A DNA stretch of 33,128 bases from an uncultured Clostridia bacterium (GTDB taxonomy: Bacteria > Bacillota > Clostridia > Christensenellales > CAG-1252), in contig CAMOTC010000008.1 in assembly GCA_946625545.1 (NCBI GenBank), forward strand, positions 1-33,128, written 5' to 3'. The notes beneath the pieces were generated by a model, which saw only the letters and a list, made by a program, of their open reading frames with translations, made no database searches and was not told the origin of the DNA. The position numbers and the translations under genes are program-made. Positions 16,425 through 24,580 of the stretch are shown one piece after another (position 1 is the first letter of the stretch; each line of letters opens with the position of its first letter).

Positions 16425-17720
16425 ATGCTACACAAAAATATCTCTATCAATGCAGGCGGTCACCTGACCTTTGCGGGAATGGACGTGGTCTCCCTCGCGG
16501 AGAAGTACGGCACCCCGCTGATGCTCCTCGACGAGGACAGGATCCGCGAGAATATCCGCGTGTACAAGCGCGCGATGGCGGAGCACTTCGGGAAGGAGAG
16601 CTTCCCTCTCTTTGCCTCCAAGGCGCTCTGCTTTAAGGGTGTCTATCGTATCGCGAAGGAGGAGGGGATCGGGATGGACGCAGTGTCTGTCGGTGAACTC
16701 TATACCGCCGAGGCGGCGGGTTTTGACCTCTCCGAGGCGTACTTTCACGGCAATAATAAGACGGACGAGGACATCGCCTTCGGCGTCGCGCACGGGGTGG
16801 GTACTTTCGTCGTGGATAACGAGGACGAGCTCCGCGCTTTGGACAAGCATCTCGCCGCGGTCGGGAAGCGCCAAAAGGTGCTCCTTCGCATCTCTCCGGG
16901 CATCGATCCGCATACCTTCAAGGCGGTGGTCACGGGGAGTGTGGACAGCAAGTTCGGCTCTCCCATTCAGACGGGACAAGCCGAAGCGATCACCCGCCTC
17001 GCGCTCTCTCTCCCGCAGATCGACCTCGTGGGATTCCACTGTCATATCGGTTCGCAGATCTTCGATCACGAGCCTTTCGTGGACGCGGCGGACATTATGC
17101 TCCGCTTTATCGCGTATATCCGCGAGAAGACGGGATTTACCGCAAAGGTTTTGAATCTCGGCGGCGGTCTCGGCGTGAAGTACGTCGAGAGTCATCCCGA
17201 GATCGACTATGCGGAGGTCATCGGAGAGATGGCGAATGTCATCAAGCAGCGCGCGGCGGAGATCGGGATCGACCTCCCGAGGATCGTCCTCGAGCCGGGG
17301 CGAAGCCTCGTCGCCGACGCGGGTATGACGATCTACACCGTGGGTAGCGTAAAGAGCATTCCGGGATATAAAAACTACGTCTCCATCGACGGCGGTATGC
17401 CGGACAACCCCCGCTACGCCCTCTACGAGTCCCCCTATACCGTGTACAACGCTTCTCGCGCGAACGCGGCGGCGGACTTTACCTGTTCTCTCGTCGGTCG
17501 ATGCTGTGAGAGCGGCGACATCATTCAGCAGGGCATCACGATCCCCTGTCCCGTGAGAGGGGAGAAAGTGGCTGTCGCAGTCACCGGCGCATACAATTAT
17601 TCGATGGCATCCAATTACAATCGCATTCCCCGCCCCCTGATCCTCCTGATCTCGAATGGACAGGAGAAGGTCGCGGTGCGCCGCGAGACGAATGAGGACA
17701 TGATCCGCAACGAGGTTTGA
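16425..17720 (+). CDS. lysA: Diaminopimelate decarboxylase
   Basis: LysA decarboxylates meso-diaminopimelate to lysine. It is a fold-type III PLP enzyme of 431 residues with the PLP lysine in FASKALC (Lys66), HCHIGSQ, the glycine-rich phosphate loop LNLGGGLGV, EPGRSLV, GRCCESGD with the active-site Cys contributed across the dimer, and AYNYSMASNYN at the C-terminus. ATG 16425 has GGAG 6 nt upstream. The 79-bp gap after dapL holds a small hairpin (16388-16405) without a U-tract. The next gene, malQ, begins one base after its stop. Confidence 0.95.
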   Translation: MLHKNISINAGGHLTFAGMDVVSLAEKYGTPLMLLDEDRIRENIRVYKRAMAEHFGKESFPLFASKALCFKGVYRIAKEEGIGMDAVSVGELYTAEAAGFDLSEAYFHGNNKTDEDIAFGVAHGVGTFVVDNEDELRALDKHLAAVGKRQKVLLRISPGIDPHTFKAVVTGSVDSKFGSPIQTGQAEAITRLALSLPQIDLVGFHCHIGSQIFDHEPFVDAADIMLRFIAYIREKTGFTAKVLNLGGGLGVKYVESHPEIDYAEVIGEMANVIKQRAAEIGIDLPRIVLEPGRSLVADAGMTIYTVGSVKSIPGYKNYVSIDGGMPDNPRYALYESPYTVYNASRANAAADFTCSLVGRCCESGDIIQQGITIPCPVRGEKVAVAVTGAYNYSMASNYNRIPRPLILLISNGQEKVAVRRETNEDMIRNEV

Positions 17721-17721
17721 C

Positions 17722-19308
17722 ATGACGAGAGAGGCAGGCATACTACTAGCGATCTCCTCCCTACCTTCAAGGGAGGGTATAGGGACTCTCGGAGAGGGCG
17801 CGTACGACTTTGTGCGCTTTCTGGAGCGTGCGGGCGTCCGCGTTTGGCAGGTCCTGCCGCTGACCCCGACGAGAGAGGGAAACTCCCCATATTCCTCCGT
17901 CTCGGTGACGGCATTCAATCCTTTGTTTATCGATTTATACGATCTCGCGAAGCGGGGACTTTTGCAGGAAAAGGAGATAGACTTCGCTCCTTCCGAAAAG
18001 GTAGACTACGCCGCCCTGATCCCCGAAAAGGAGAGGCTGCTCCGCCTCGCTTTCTCCCGTTTTGACCTGACGGACGACGACTTCTGCGCCTTCGTCAAAA
18101 AGGGGGAGTACGCAGAGTACGCCGCTTTCTCCACGATGAGCGAAGCCTTCGGCGGCAAGCCTTTTACCGAATGGGCGGATGGATACGACCGCTGTGACAG
18201 AGAGCGAGTCGGCGCCTTTATCCGCGAGCACTTAAACGAATACTTATATCATCTATTCACCCAATACATCTTTGACCTTGAGTGGCATACACTCAAATCG
18301 TACGCAAATGCGCACGGCGTCAAGATCTTCGGCGATATGCCCATCTACGTCGCGATGAACAGCGCGGAGGCGTACTTTCACCCTGAGCTCTTCCTCTTCG
18401 ACGAGGATCGCCGTCCCGTCAAGGTAGCGGGCGTCCCTCCCGATTATTTCAATTCCGAGGGTCAGCTCTGGGGCAATCCTCTCTACGATTGGGAGAGTAT
18501 GAAAAAGAATGACTATTCCTGGTGGCGCGCACGTATCCGTCGCGAGCTCGAGCGCTTCGATATCCTCAGGATCGATCACTTCCGCGGACTGGATCGCTTC
18601 TATGCGATCGAGGTGGACGCCGAGGACGCTAAGCACGGCGTATGGATGGCAGGACCCGGAGCGGATCTCTTCGAGGGGATGCTCGATCTCCCCATCGTGG
18701 CGGAGGATCTCGGCTATATCGACGAGAGCCTGCATCGTATGCTGGATGCCGTGGGTTTCCCCGGGATGAAGGTGTACGAGTTCGGCTTGAACGGCGACCC
18801 GTGGTGCGAGCATAAGCCCGCGAACTATATCGAGAACGTCGTCGCCTATACGGGCACGCACGACAATATGCCTTTCCGCGGACACCTCGACGAGCTGGAC
18901 GAGCAGGGGATCACGACCGCGACACGCGATATCCTCGTGCAGGCGACGGTCTTGAAGGTGGCTCTCCCCGCCGCGATCGACGTCGCGAAAAAGGCAGGCA
19001 AGGGCGAAGCGCCCGAAAAGAGGATACAGAGCAAGGTGGATTACTTGGAGAGTCTCCCCCTCTCTGCTTTTATGGGAAAGCCGACCGATCTCCTGACCGA
19101 GGCGGCGATCCGCTCCCTCCTCGCCTCCAAGGCGCGCCTCGCGATGATCCCGATGCAGGATATCCTCGCTCTCGGCGCCGACGCGCGTATGAATACTCCC
19201 GCCCTCGTCAGCGAGGAAAACTGGGCTTGGCGCGTCTCCCCGTCCTCTCTCACAGACGATCTCGCAGACGCCTTGAAGCGCGACTTAAAGAAGGCGAAGC
19301 GAGCTTAA
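17722..19308 (+). CDS. malQ: 4-alpha-glucanotransferase (amylomaltase, GH77)
   Basis: MalQ transfers alpha-1,4-glucan segments between maltodextrins in the cytoplasm. The 528-residue protein has the GH77 opening ISSLPSREGIGTLG, QVLPLTPT, and the catalytic set: nucleophile Asp285 in RIDHFRGLDRF, acid/base Glu328 in VAEDLGYI, and Asp381 in GTHDN. The 250s-loop region SAEAYFHPELF is also present. It starts one base after the lysA stop with only a GAGG in the lysA end, so it must be read from the dap operon mRNA. Glycogen genes would be its usual partners; none is here. A strong terminator follows. Confidence 0.95.
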   Translation: MTREAGILLAISSLPSREGIGTLGEGAYDFVRFLERAGVRVWQVLPLTPTREGNSPYSSVSVTAFNPLFIDLYDLAKRGLLQEKEIDFAPSEKVDYAALIPEKERLLRLAFSRFDLTDDDFCAFVKKGEYAEYAAFSTMSEAFGGKPFTEWADGYDRCDRERVGAFIREHLNEYLYHLFTQYIFDLEWHTLKSYANAHGVKIFGDMPIYVAMNSAEAYFHPELFLFDEDRRPVKVAGVPPDYFNSEGQLWGNPLYDWESMKKNDYSWWRARIRRELERFDILRIDHFRGLDRFYAIEVDAEDAKHGVWMAGPGADLFEGMLDLPIVAEDLGYIDESLHRMLDAVGFPGMKVYEFGLNGDPWCEHKPANYIENVVAYTGTHDNMPFRGHLDELDEQGITTATRDILVQATVLKVALPAAIDVAKKAGKGEAPEKRIQSKVDYLESLPLSAFMGKPTDLLTEAAIRSLLASKARLAMIPMQDILALGADARMNTPALVSEENWAWRVSPSSLTDDLADALKRDLKKAKRA

Positions 19309-19329
19309 AATGAAATGTTTCGGAATAAT

Positions 19330-19355
19330 AAAAAGCCGACCTGCGTCGGCTTTTT
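19330..19355. terminator. Bidirectional terminator between malQ and the ABC exporter operon
   Basis: A perfect 11-bp stem, AAAAAGCCGAC with GTCGGCTTTTT, around a CTGC loop gives U-tracts in both directions. It ends the dap-malQ operon and the convergent exporter operon. Confidence 0.93.
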
Positions 19356-19376
19356 ACTTTATCTTATTCGCTCTCG

Positions 19377-21191
19377 TTATTCCTGAAACTGCGAATTGTA
19401 GAGCGTGGCGTACGCTCCGCCCTTTTCGAGCAGTTCTGCGTGCGTTCCTTGCTCGATGATGTCGCCGTCCTCGAGGACGAGGATCAGGTCGGCATTCTTG
19501 ATCGTGGACAGCCGGTGCGCGATCACGAAAGAGGTGCGTCCCACGGTCAGATTATCCATCGCGCGTTGGATCAGTACTTCGGTGCGGGTATCCACGCTGC
19601 TCGTCGCCTCGTCGAGTATGAGGAGGGGTGCGTCCTCCACGATGGCGCGAGCGATGGTCATCAGCTGTTTCTGTCCGACGGAGAGATTGAGTTTATCGTC
19701 CAGCACCGTGTCATAGCCGTTCGGGAGGGTGGTGATGAAGTGATGCAGTCCCACCGCCTTCGCCGCTTCCACGACCTTTTCATCGGGAGCGTCCGTCTTG
19801 CTGTAGCGGATATTCTCCTTGATCGTACCCTCAAAAAGCCAGGTATCCTGCAGTACCATGCCGAAGAGCTCGTGCACGTTCTCGCGGGTCAGGGTGGAGA
19901 TGTCCACGCCGTCTATATAGATCTTGCCCCGATTGACTTCATAGAATCGCATCAAGAGGTTCACCACGGTGGTCTTGCCCGCGCCTGTGGGACCTACGAT
20001 CGCGATCTTTTGTCCCGGGAGGGCGTGCGCGGAGAAGCCGTGCATGATCTCACGGTGCGAGTCGTATCCAAAGCGCACGTTGTCAAAGACGACGTCGCCT
20101 TTCGTCACCTTAAAGTCGCTTCTCTTGCCGCTCTCGTCCTCGAGCTCCTCGTTCTTGAGGAAGTCAAAGACCCTCTCGCTCGCCGCGGCGGCGGATTGGA
20201 GAGAGGAGAGCGAATTTGCAAAGGTGGTCAGCGGATTGATAAAGAGGTTGACGTACATAATGAAGGCGATGACCACGCCGAAACTGATCTTTCCCGCGAG
20301 GGCGAGGGAGCCGCCGAGCACCGCCACACTCACAAAGCCGAGGTCGCCCACGAAGCCCATCAAAGGCATCATCATGCCCGACATGAACTGCGCGTTTCTG
20401 CCCGAGACGCGGAGCTTGCCGTTGATCTTGTCAAAGGCGGCTTGCTCCTTCTCCTCGCCGCCGTACGCCTTGACGACGTTATGCGCGCTGTAGATCTCCT
20501 CGATCCTGCCGTTGATCTCGCCGAGCTCCTGTTGCTGACGGATAAAGTATTTCTGCGAGCGCTTGATGATCGCTCCCACGACGAGGAAGCCGAGGAGGGA
20601 TACCCCGATCGCCGTAATAGCCATAATGTAATTTGTGATAAACATCATCACGATGGATCCCACAAACTGCACGACGGCGCCGATCAAGGTGCCCACGCTC
20701 TTATTCATCGTGACCTCGATGAGGTCCACGTCGTTGGTCGCGCGGGAGAGGGTGTCGCCGTAGCTCGTCGTATCAAAGTAACGGAGGGGCATACGGTCGA
20801 TCTTCTTGTCGATATCCGAGCGCAGTCCGCGGGTGATCTTTTGGGTGACCGTCGCCATGATAAAGCCCTGCGCGTAGGAGAAGAGCATCGAGCAGCCGTA
20901 AAAGATCACGAGGGTCACGCAGATGCGCGTCGTAGCGGAGACGTCGATCCCGAGAGGGGAACGCACCCCTTCGAGGATCATATCGGACAATTTCTTGATA
21001 TAGTTGGGTCCGAGGATCGCGAGCACCGAGCCCACGATCGCGAGGAGGAGCACGATGATAAAGGCGGGGGTATAGCTTTTCGCATAGCGGATCAGGGAGA
21101 GCACGGCGTTCTTCATGCTCTTTGGCTTATCCACCATCATATCACGCATAGGCCCTTTCGGGGGACGACGATAGTTCTCTTTCTCAGCCAT
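19377..21191 (-). CDS. ABC exporter half-transporter, catalytic subunit (604 aa)
   Basis: A type IV (MsbA-like) multidrug or lipid exporter half: six transmembrane helices in residues 40-340, then a nucleotide-binding domain with Walker A GPTGAGKTT (400-408), Q-loop near LQDTWLFEGT, signature LSVGQ (503-507), Walker B LLILDEATSS with catalytic Glu528, and switch His559. The signature is off consensus (G to V) while the Walker residues are canonical. Paired with the neighbouring half, whose signature FSGGQ is normal but whose Glu and His are replaced, it makes one working and one degenerate ATP site, as in TM287/288 or BmrCD. The gene overlaps its partner by 8 bp, with AAGGAGG upstream. The substrate is unknown. 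Confidence 0.92.
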   Translation of the reverse strand: MAEKENYRRPPKGPMRDMMVDKPKSMKNAVLSLIRYAKSYTPAFIIVLLLAIVGSVLAILGPNYIKKLSDMILEGVRSPLGIDVSATTRICVTLVIFYGCSMLFSYAQGFIMATVTQKITRGLRSDIDKKIDRMPLRYFDTTSYGDTLSRATNDVDLIEVTMNKSVGTLIGAVVQFVGSIVMMFITNYIMAITAIGVSLLGFLVVGAIIKRSQKYFIRQQQELGEINGRIEEIYSAHNVVKAYGGEEKEQAAFDKINGKLRVSGRNAQFMSGMMMPLMGFVGDLGFVSVAVLGGSLALAGKISFGVVIAFIMYVNLFINPLTTFANSLSSLQSAAAASERVFDFLKNEELEDESGKRSDFKVTKGDVVFDNVRFGYDSHREIMHGFSAHALPGQKIAIVGPTGAGKTTVVNLLMRFYEVNRGKIYIDGVDISTLTRENVHELFGMVLQDTWLFEGTIKENIRYSKTDAPDEKVVEAAKAVGLHHFITTLPNGYDTVLDDKLNLSVGQKQLMTIARAIVEDAPLLILDEATSSVDTRTEVLIQRAMDNLTVGRTSFVIAHRLSTIKNADLILVLEDGDIIEQGTHAELLEKGGAYATLYNSQFQE

Positions 21192-22959
21192 CTTTTCTGT
21201 CCTCCTTGTTGAGTTCCTCTTCCGAGAGCTGCGACGCGGCGATCTCGCGATAGATCGGGGAGGTTTTCAAGAGCTCCCTGTGCGTGCCCATCGCGGCGAT
21301 CTTGCCCTCGTCCATGACGATGATCTTATCCGCCCCTTCGATGGTGCCTATCCTCTGCGCGACGATCAGGACGGTGGTCCCCTTCATCTCCTTTTTCAGC
21401 GCGGCGCGCAGGTCGCGGTCGGTCTTATAGTCGAGCGCCGAGAAGCTGTCGTCAAAGATCAGGATCTCGGGCTTCTTATAGAGAGCGCGGGCGATGGAAA
21501 GGCGTTGCTTCTGCCCGCCGCTGAAATTCGCCCCTCCTCGTGCGATAAATGCGTTCTCCCGACCCTCTTTATCCATCACGAAGTCGTAGGCGGCGGCAGT
21601 CTCGAGCGCGTGGTGAACTCCCTCCGTCTCGTTGGGCTTATTCTCACTGCCGTACACGACGTTATCCTTGACGGTGCCCGAGAAGAGGACGGCTTTCTGC
21701 GAGACGTAGCCGATCTTTTCCACGAGCGTCTTTTGATCGTATTCCTTGACGTTGACTCCGTCGATATACACCGCGCCCGCCGTCACGTCGTAGAAGCGGG
21801 GGATCAGATTTATCACGCTGGTCTTGCCGCTGCCCGTCGCGCCGATAAAGGCGACGGTCTCTCCCTCCTTTACCGTAAAGGAGATATGCTCGAGCACGGC
21901 GCTCTCCGCGTCGGGATAGGCAAAGGTCACGTTCTCAAAGGTGATCTCTCCTCTGACGCCGGGGAGCCCTTCGGTGCGCGGTCCGCTCTTGATCTTGGGA
22001 TCCGTCGCGAGCACCTCGCCGATACGCTTCGCCGCGACGGTCGCGCGGGGGAGCATCAGGAAGACGAAGCTCATCATCATAAAGGACATCACGACCTGCA
22101 TCGCATAGGCGGAGAAGGTCACCATCTCGCTGTAGAGCAGGACCTTTTCCTGTCCCATCGCGGCGTTGATGAGATAGACGCCGATCCAGTAGATCGCGAG
22201 GGTCATGCCGCTCATCAGTCCCGACATCACGGGGTGGATCGCCGCCATCGTGCGATGGGCGACGAGGTTGTTCTTTGCAAGGGCGGCGTTCGCTTTTTCA
22301 AATTTTCTCTGTTGATATTCCTCCGCATTGAAGGCGCGGACGACTCTCAGCCCCGTGAGTTTTTCGCGCATTCTCGCGTTGATATCGTCGGTCAAGGTCT
22401 GGATCTTCTTAAAGCGGGGTACCGCGACGAGAAAGATCGTCGCGAGCAGGATCCCGAGAAAGATGACCGCCGCGATCACCGTCACGCTCCAGTGCCAGCT
22501 CTTGGTCGCGATCTTGGAGAGAGCCCATACCGCCATGATGGGGGCGCGCAGAGCGACCTGCATACCCATCGAGACCAGCATCTGTACCTGCGTGATATCG
22601 TTGGTCGAGCGGGTGATCAAGCTCGCGGTCGAGAAGAGATTGATCTCCTCCATCGAGAAGAACTGCACCTTGCGAAAGAGTCCGTCGCGCAGATTGTACG
22701 CGAGATCGGAGCCTATCATGGACGCAGAATACCCTACAGCCACCGAGCAGAGGACGCCTGCCGCCGCGAGTCCGAGCATTTTCAGCCCCGCGAGGAGGAT
22801 ATCTTTGGTCGTGCCGCCCGCCTGCGTGACGAGGAGGGTGACTTCCTGCATCCTATCGATGAGAGTCAGCTCCGCCCAGACCTGCAAGGCGATGATCCCG
22901 ATGCTGAGGATAAAGAGGAAGAGTTGCTTTTTACCCAGTTGTTTGATCAGTTTTCCCAC
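21184..22959 (-). CDS. ABC exporter half-transporter, degenerate-site subunit (591 aa)
   Basis: Partner of the preceding half-transporter. It has six transmembrane helices in the first 310 residues and a nucleotide-binding domain with Walker A GATGSGKT (373-380), signature FSGGQKQR (479-486), and Walker B ILIFDDSFSALD, where Asp504 replaces the catalytic Glu. LIVAQRIGT has Gln535 in place of the switch His. These are the usual changes in the non-hydrolytic site of heterodimeric exporters. I chose GTG 22959 because GGAGG lies 7 nt upstream; ATG 22986 is in frame but has no site and sits deep inside marR. The start overlaps the end of marR by 13 bp, so the pair is co-expressed with its regulator. 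Confidence 0.9.
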   Translation of the reverse strand: MGKLIKQLGKKQLFLFILSIGIIALQVWAELTLIDRMQEVTLLVTQAGGTTKDILLAGLKMLGLAAAGVLCSVAVGYSASMIGSDLAYNLRDGLFRKVQFFSMEEINLFSTASLITRSTNDITQVQMLVSMGMQVALRAPIMAVWALSKIATKSWHWSVTVIAAVIFLGILLATIFLVAVPRFKKIQTLTDDINARMREKLTGLRVVRAFNAEEYQQRKFEKANAALAKNNLVAHRTMAAIHPVMSGLMSGMTLAIYWIGVYLINAAMGQEKVLLYSEMVTFSAYAMQVVMSFMMMSFVFLMLPRATVAAKRIGEVLATDPKIKSGPRTEGLPGVRGEITFENVTFAYPDAESAVLEHISFTVKEGETVAFIGATGSGKTSVINLIPRFYDVTAGAVYIDGVNVKEYDQKTLVEKIGYVSQKAVLFSGTVKDNVVYGSENKPNETEGVHHALETAAAYDFVMDKEGRENAFIARGGANFSGGQKQRLSIARALYKKPEILIFDDSFSALDYKTDRDLRAALKKEMKGTTVLIVAQRIGTIEGADKIIVMDEGKIAAMGTHRELLKTSPIYREIAASQLSEEELNKEDRKDG

Positions 22960-23405
22960 AAGGTCGCCTCCACTTTTTTGTAGCATTCATAAAAGAGATT
23001 CATATTCGCGAGGAGTTCCTTCGCCTTTTCCATACCCATCTCCGCAAAGATCTTTTTGGTGACGACGGACGCCGTCGCCTTCTGCTCGTCGAGGATGGAG
23101 AGCGCCTTATCCGTCAGGGCGAGATAGACCGACTTTCTGTCCGTTTCGTGTCTCTCGCGGCGGAGATAGCCTTTCTCCTCCATGGTATTCAGGAGCTTGG
23201 AGACCGCAGGCTTGGAGATCTCGAGTCCTACGGCGAGATCCTTCGCCCGCGTCGGCTTATTCATGCTGTCGTTGATCTTTACGATATACGACGCAAAGAG
23301 CTCGGGGAAGGTCATGCCGCACAAGAGGTGCGGATCGCGAAAGACCGATCCCGCCCTGTACATCGTCGTCAAGATCATATTGTCTTTTCCGAGTTCGGGG
23401 GTCAT
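22947..23405 (-). CDS. MarR-family transcriptional regulator (152 aa)
   Basis: A winged-helix repressor of the MarR group: helix 1-2 with LLCGMTFPELFASYIV, HTH TRAKDLAVGLEISKPAVSKLLNTMEEKGYL, and the wing RRERHETDRKSVYLALTDKA. C-terminal helices form the dimer. Start ATG 23405 has GGAGG 6 nt upstream; an in-frame TTG at 23420 would include that site. It leads the exporter operon. A 25-bp near-perfect palindrome at 23418-23442 overlies the transcript start, which suggests autoregulation relieved by a ligand that the exporter removes (inference from well-known MarR-exporter pairs). Confidence 0.92.
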   Translation of the reverse strand: MTPELGKDNMILTTMYRAGSVFRDPHLLCGMTFPELFASYIVKINDSMNKPTRAKDLAVGLEISKPAVSKLLNTMEEKGYLRRERHETDRKSVYLALTDKALSILDEQKATASVVTKKIFAEMGMEKAKELLANMNLFYECYKKVEATLWEN

Positions 23406-23417
23406 AGTTTCCTCCTT

Positions 23418-23442
23418 CAATGATTAACCAGGTTAATGATTG
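23418..23442. promoter_or_regulatory. 25-bp palindromic operator of the marR-exporter operon
   Basis: Half-sites CAATGATTAACC and GGTTAATGATTG flank a central A; only one base pair breaks symmetry. The palindrome spans the end of the promoter's initial transcribed region and the leader before the marR ribosome binding site. A second repeat, ATGATT-N9-AATCAT (23436-23456), overlaps the -10 element. Confidence 0.75.
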
Positions 23443-23451
23443 CCTTATTTA

Positions 23452-23480
23452 ATCATATTTCTCGCGCGCCCCTGTGTCAA
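23452..23480 (-). promoter_or_regulatory. Promoter of the marR-exporter operon
   Basis: On the minus strand TTGACA (23480-23475), a 17-bp spacer and TATGAT (23457-23452) form a near-consensus sigma-A promoter. The start would be near 23445, at the edge of the palindromic operator. Confidence 0.87.
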
Positions 23481-23653
23481 GCGATTCTATATATAGTAGA
23501 GTATTACCTTTTTATCGCGAAGGTGACCGCCATGAGAAAGAAAAGGCAAAACTATTCTCGTATTGACGTATGCGCGTATGCTCATACATTCATCCTCCGA
23601 GAGCATCGAGGATATATCGCGCTCCGTTAGGATCATAAGAAAAAACAATCGTT

Positions 23654-23740
23654 ATGCCGATAAATGAGACAATCAAAGATTCAAGTCAAGAGATTGCAAA
23701 AAACATCCATAACTATTATAGGAATTGTACTGAAAAATGA
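23654..23740 (+). CDS. Possible 28-codon ORF or gene remnant before a terminator
   Basis: Between the marR promoter and the ABC-FtsX promoter there is a 475-base stretch with no recognised gene. Within it, ATG 23654 opens a 28-codon frame (MPINETIKDSSQEIAKNIHN...) that stops at 23740, exactly where a terminator hairpin begins. There is no ribosome binding site and no clear promoter. The peptide is polar and AT-rich in coding. It may be the 3' end of a lost gene, perhaps a regulator for the adjacent operators, or chance. Confidence 0.25.
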   Translation: MPINETIKDSSQEIAKNIHNYYRNCTEK

Positions 23741-23770
23741 TCGGGCACCCCGCTCGGTCATCTTTTTTTT
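23737..23770 (+). terminator. Terminator without an obvious upstream gene
   Basis: A 10-bp stem (23737-23746 with 23752-23761, two G-T wobbles) with an ACCCC loop is followed by eight T residues. It faces the plus strand, where the only candidate upstream transcript is the short frame at 23654-23740 or a small RNA. Confidence 0.8.
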
Positions 23771-23777
23771 GTTTAAA

Positions 23778-23796
23778 TATGAATAATCATTCACAT
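23778..23796. promoter_or_regulatory. Upstream operator of the ABC-FtsX operon
   Basis: A 19-bp site (TATGAATAATCATTCACAT) containing TGAAT-N4-ATTCA stands directly before the -35 hexamer. It matches the downstream site at 23842-23860 at 14 of 19 positions, including ATTCACAT. Confidence 0.65.
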
Positions 23797-23800
23797 TTTC

Positions 23801-23829
23801 TTGACAAGTCTTTCGGGCGGTGATACGAT
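23801..23829 (+). promoter_or_regulatory. Promoter of the ABC-FtsX operon
   Basis: TTGACA (23801-23806), 17 bp, then TACGAT (23824-23829), preceded by TGA to make an extended -10. The start is near 23836. One operator copy lies on each side. Confidence 0.85.
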
Positions 23830-23841
23830 GAAATTGAAAAA

Positions 23842-23860
23842 TGTGAAACATTATTCACAT
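23842..23860. promoter_or_regulatory. Downstream operator of the ABC-FtsX operon
   Basis: TGTGAA-N6-TTCACA is a perfect 6-bp inverted repeat, placed just after the predicted transcription start. Centre-to-centre distance to the upstream copy is 64 bp, about six helical turns, which would permit DNA looping or cooperative repression. Confidence 0.7.
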
Positions 23861-23880
23861 ATTGCAGATCGGAGGGATAT

Positions 23881-24579
23881 ATGAGTTTGATCGAATTAAA
23901 GGGTGTCAGCAAGATCTATAAGAGCGGTGAACACGAATTGCGCGCGCTCGATAATGTGGATATAAATATAGAAAAAGGAAAGTTCGTCGTAATACTCGGT
24001 CCGAGCGGTGCGGGTAAGAGTACGCTACTGAATATCCTCGGAGGACTCGACAGCCCCGATGAGGGTAAGATCATCGTAAACGGAAACGACATTTCTTCTT
24101 TAAGCGGAGACGCGCTTGCCGATTATCGTGCAAAGACGGTCGGCTTTGTCTTTCAGTTTTACAATTTGATCCCTACGCTGACCGTCCGCGAAAACGTTGA
24201 GTTGGTGCGAGAGATCGCTCCCGACGCATTCCCTGCGGAGCGAATGATCGCCGAGGTCGGTCTGTCCGATCACTTAAATAATTTTCCTTCCGAGCTTTCG
24301 GGCGGTGAACAGCAGCGCGTATCGATCGCACGCGCTTTGGCTAAAAACCCCGAGATCATTCTCTGCGACGAACCGACCGGAGCCTTGGACAGCGATACAG
24401 GCGTGATCGTGCTGAAACTGCTTTTGGATATGGCGCGTTCCTATGGCAAGACGATCCTGATCGTCACGCACAATCAAAACATTGCCAAGATGGCGGACGT
24501 GGTCGTTCGCGTCAAGAACGGCAAGATCCTCTCGGCCGAAGAACAGATCCCTCTTTCCGCCGACGACGTGGAGTGGTGA
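23881..24579 (+). CDS. ABC transporter ATP-binding protein, MacB/LolD type (232 aa)
   Basis: ATPase subunit of a mechanotransmission-type (type VII) ABC system. It shows Walker [10 protein letters not shown] near residue 40, Q-loop [17 protein letters not shown], signature LSGGEQQR, Walker [12 protein letters not shown] with the catalytic Glu, and H-loop IVTHNQN. The insert YNLIPTLTV is typical of partners of FtsX-like permeases. GGAGG lies 5 nt before the ATG. The permease gene follows after one base. Such systems export peptides or lipoproteins, or act in bacitracin-type resistance; the substrate here is unknown. Codon use (GAA frequent) differs visibly from the GAG-rich neighbouring operons. 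Confidence 0.93.
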   Translation: MSLIELKGVSKIYKSGEHELRALDNVDINIEKGKFVVILGPSGAGKSTLLNILGGLDSPDEGKIIVNGNDISSLSGDALADYRAKTVGFVFQFYNLIPTLTVRENVELVREIAPDAFPAERMIAEVGLSDHLNNFPSELSGGEQQRVSIARALAKNPEIILCDEPTGALDSDTGVIVLKLLLDMARSYGKTILIVTHNQNIAKMADVVVRVKNGKILSAEEQIPLSADDVEW

Positions 24580-24580
24580 T

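Noticed and set aside
16428-17918. A 496-codon open frame antisense to lysA and the start of malQ
   Set aside because: lysA has a full set of family motifs and a good ribosome binding site; the antisense product is a shadow without recognisable segments.
19440-22983. Long open frames on the plus strand opposite the two ABC exporter genes
   Set aside because: They encode Arg/His/Asp-rich low-complexity protein with no domains and mirror the GC-rich third positions of the real genes on the other strand.
23532-23630. A 32-codon frame with an AAGGTGA site in the marR-ABC gap
   Set aside because: No recognisable peptide, no promoter and no neighbours that would explain it.
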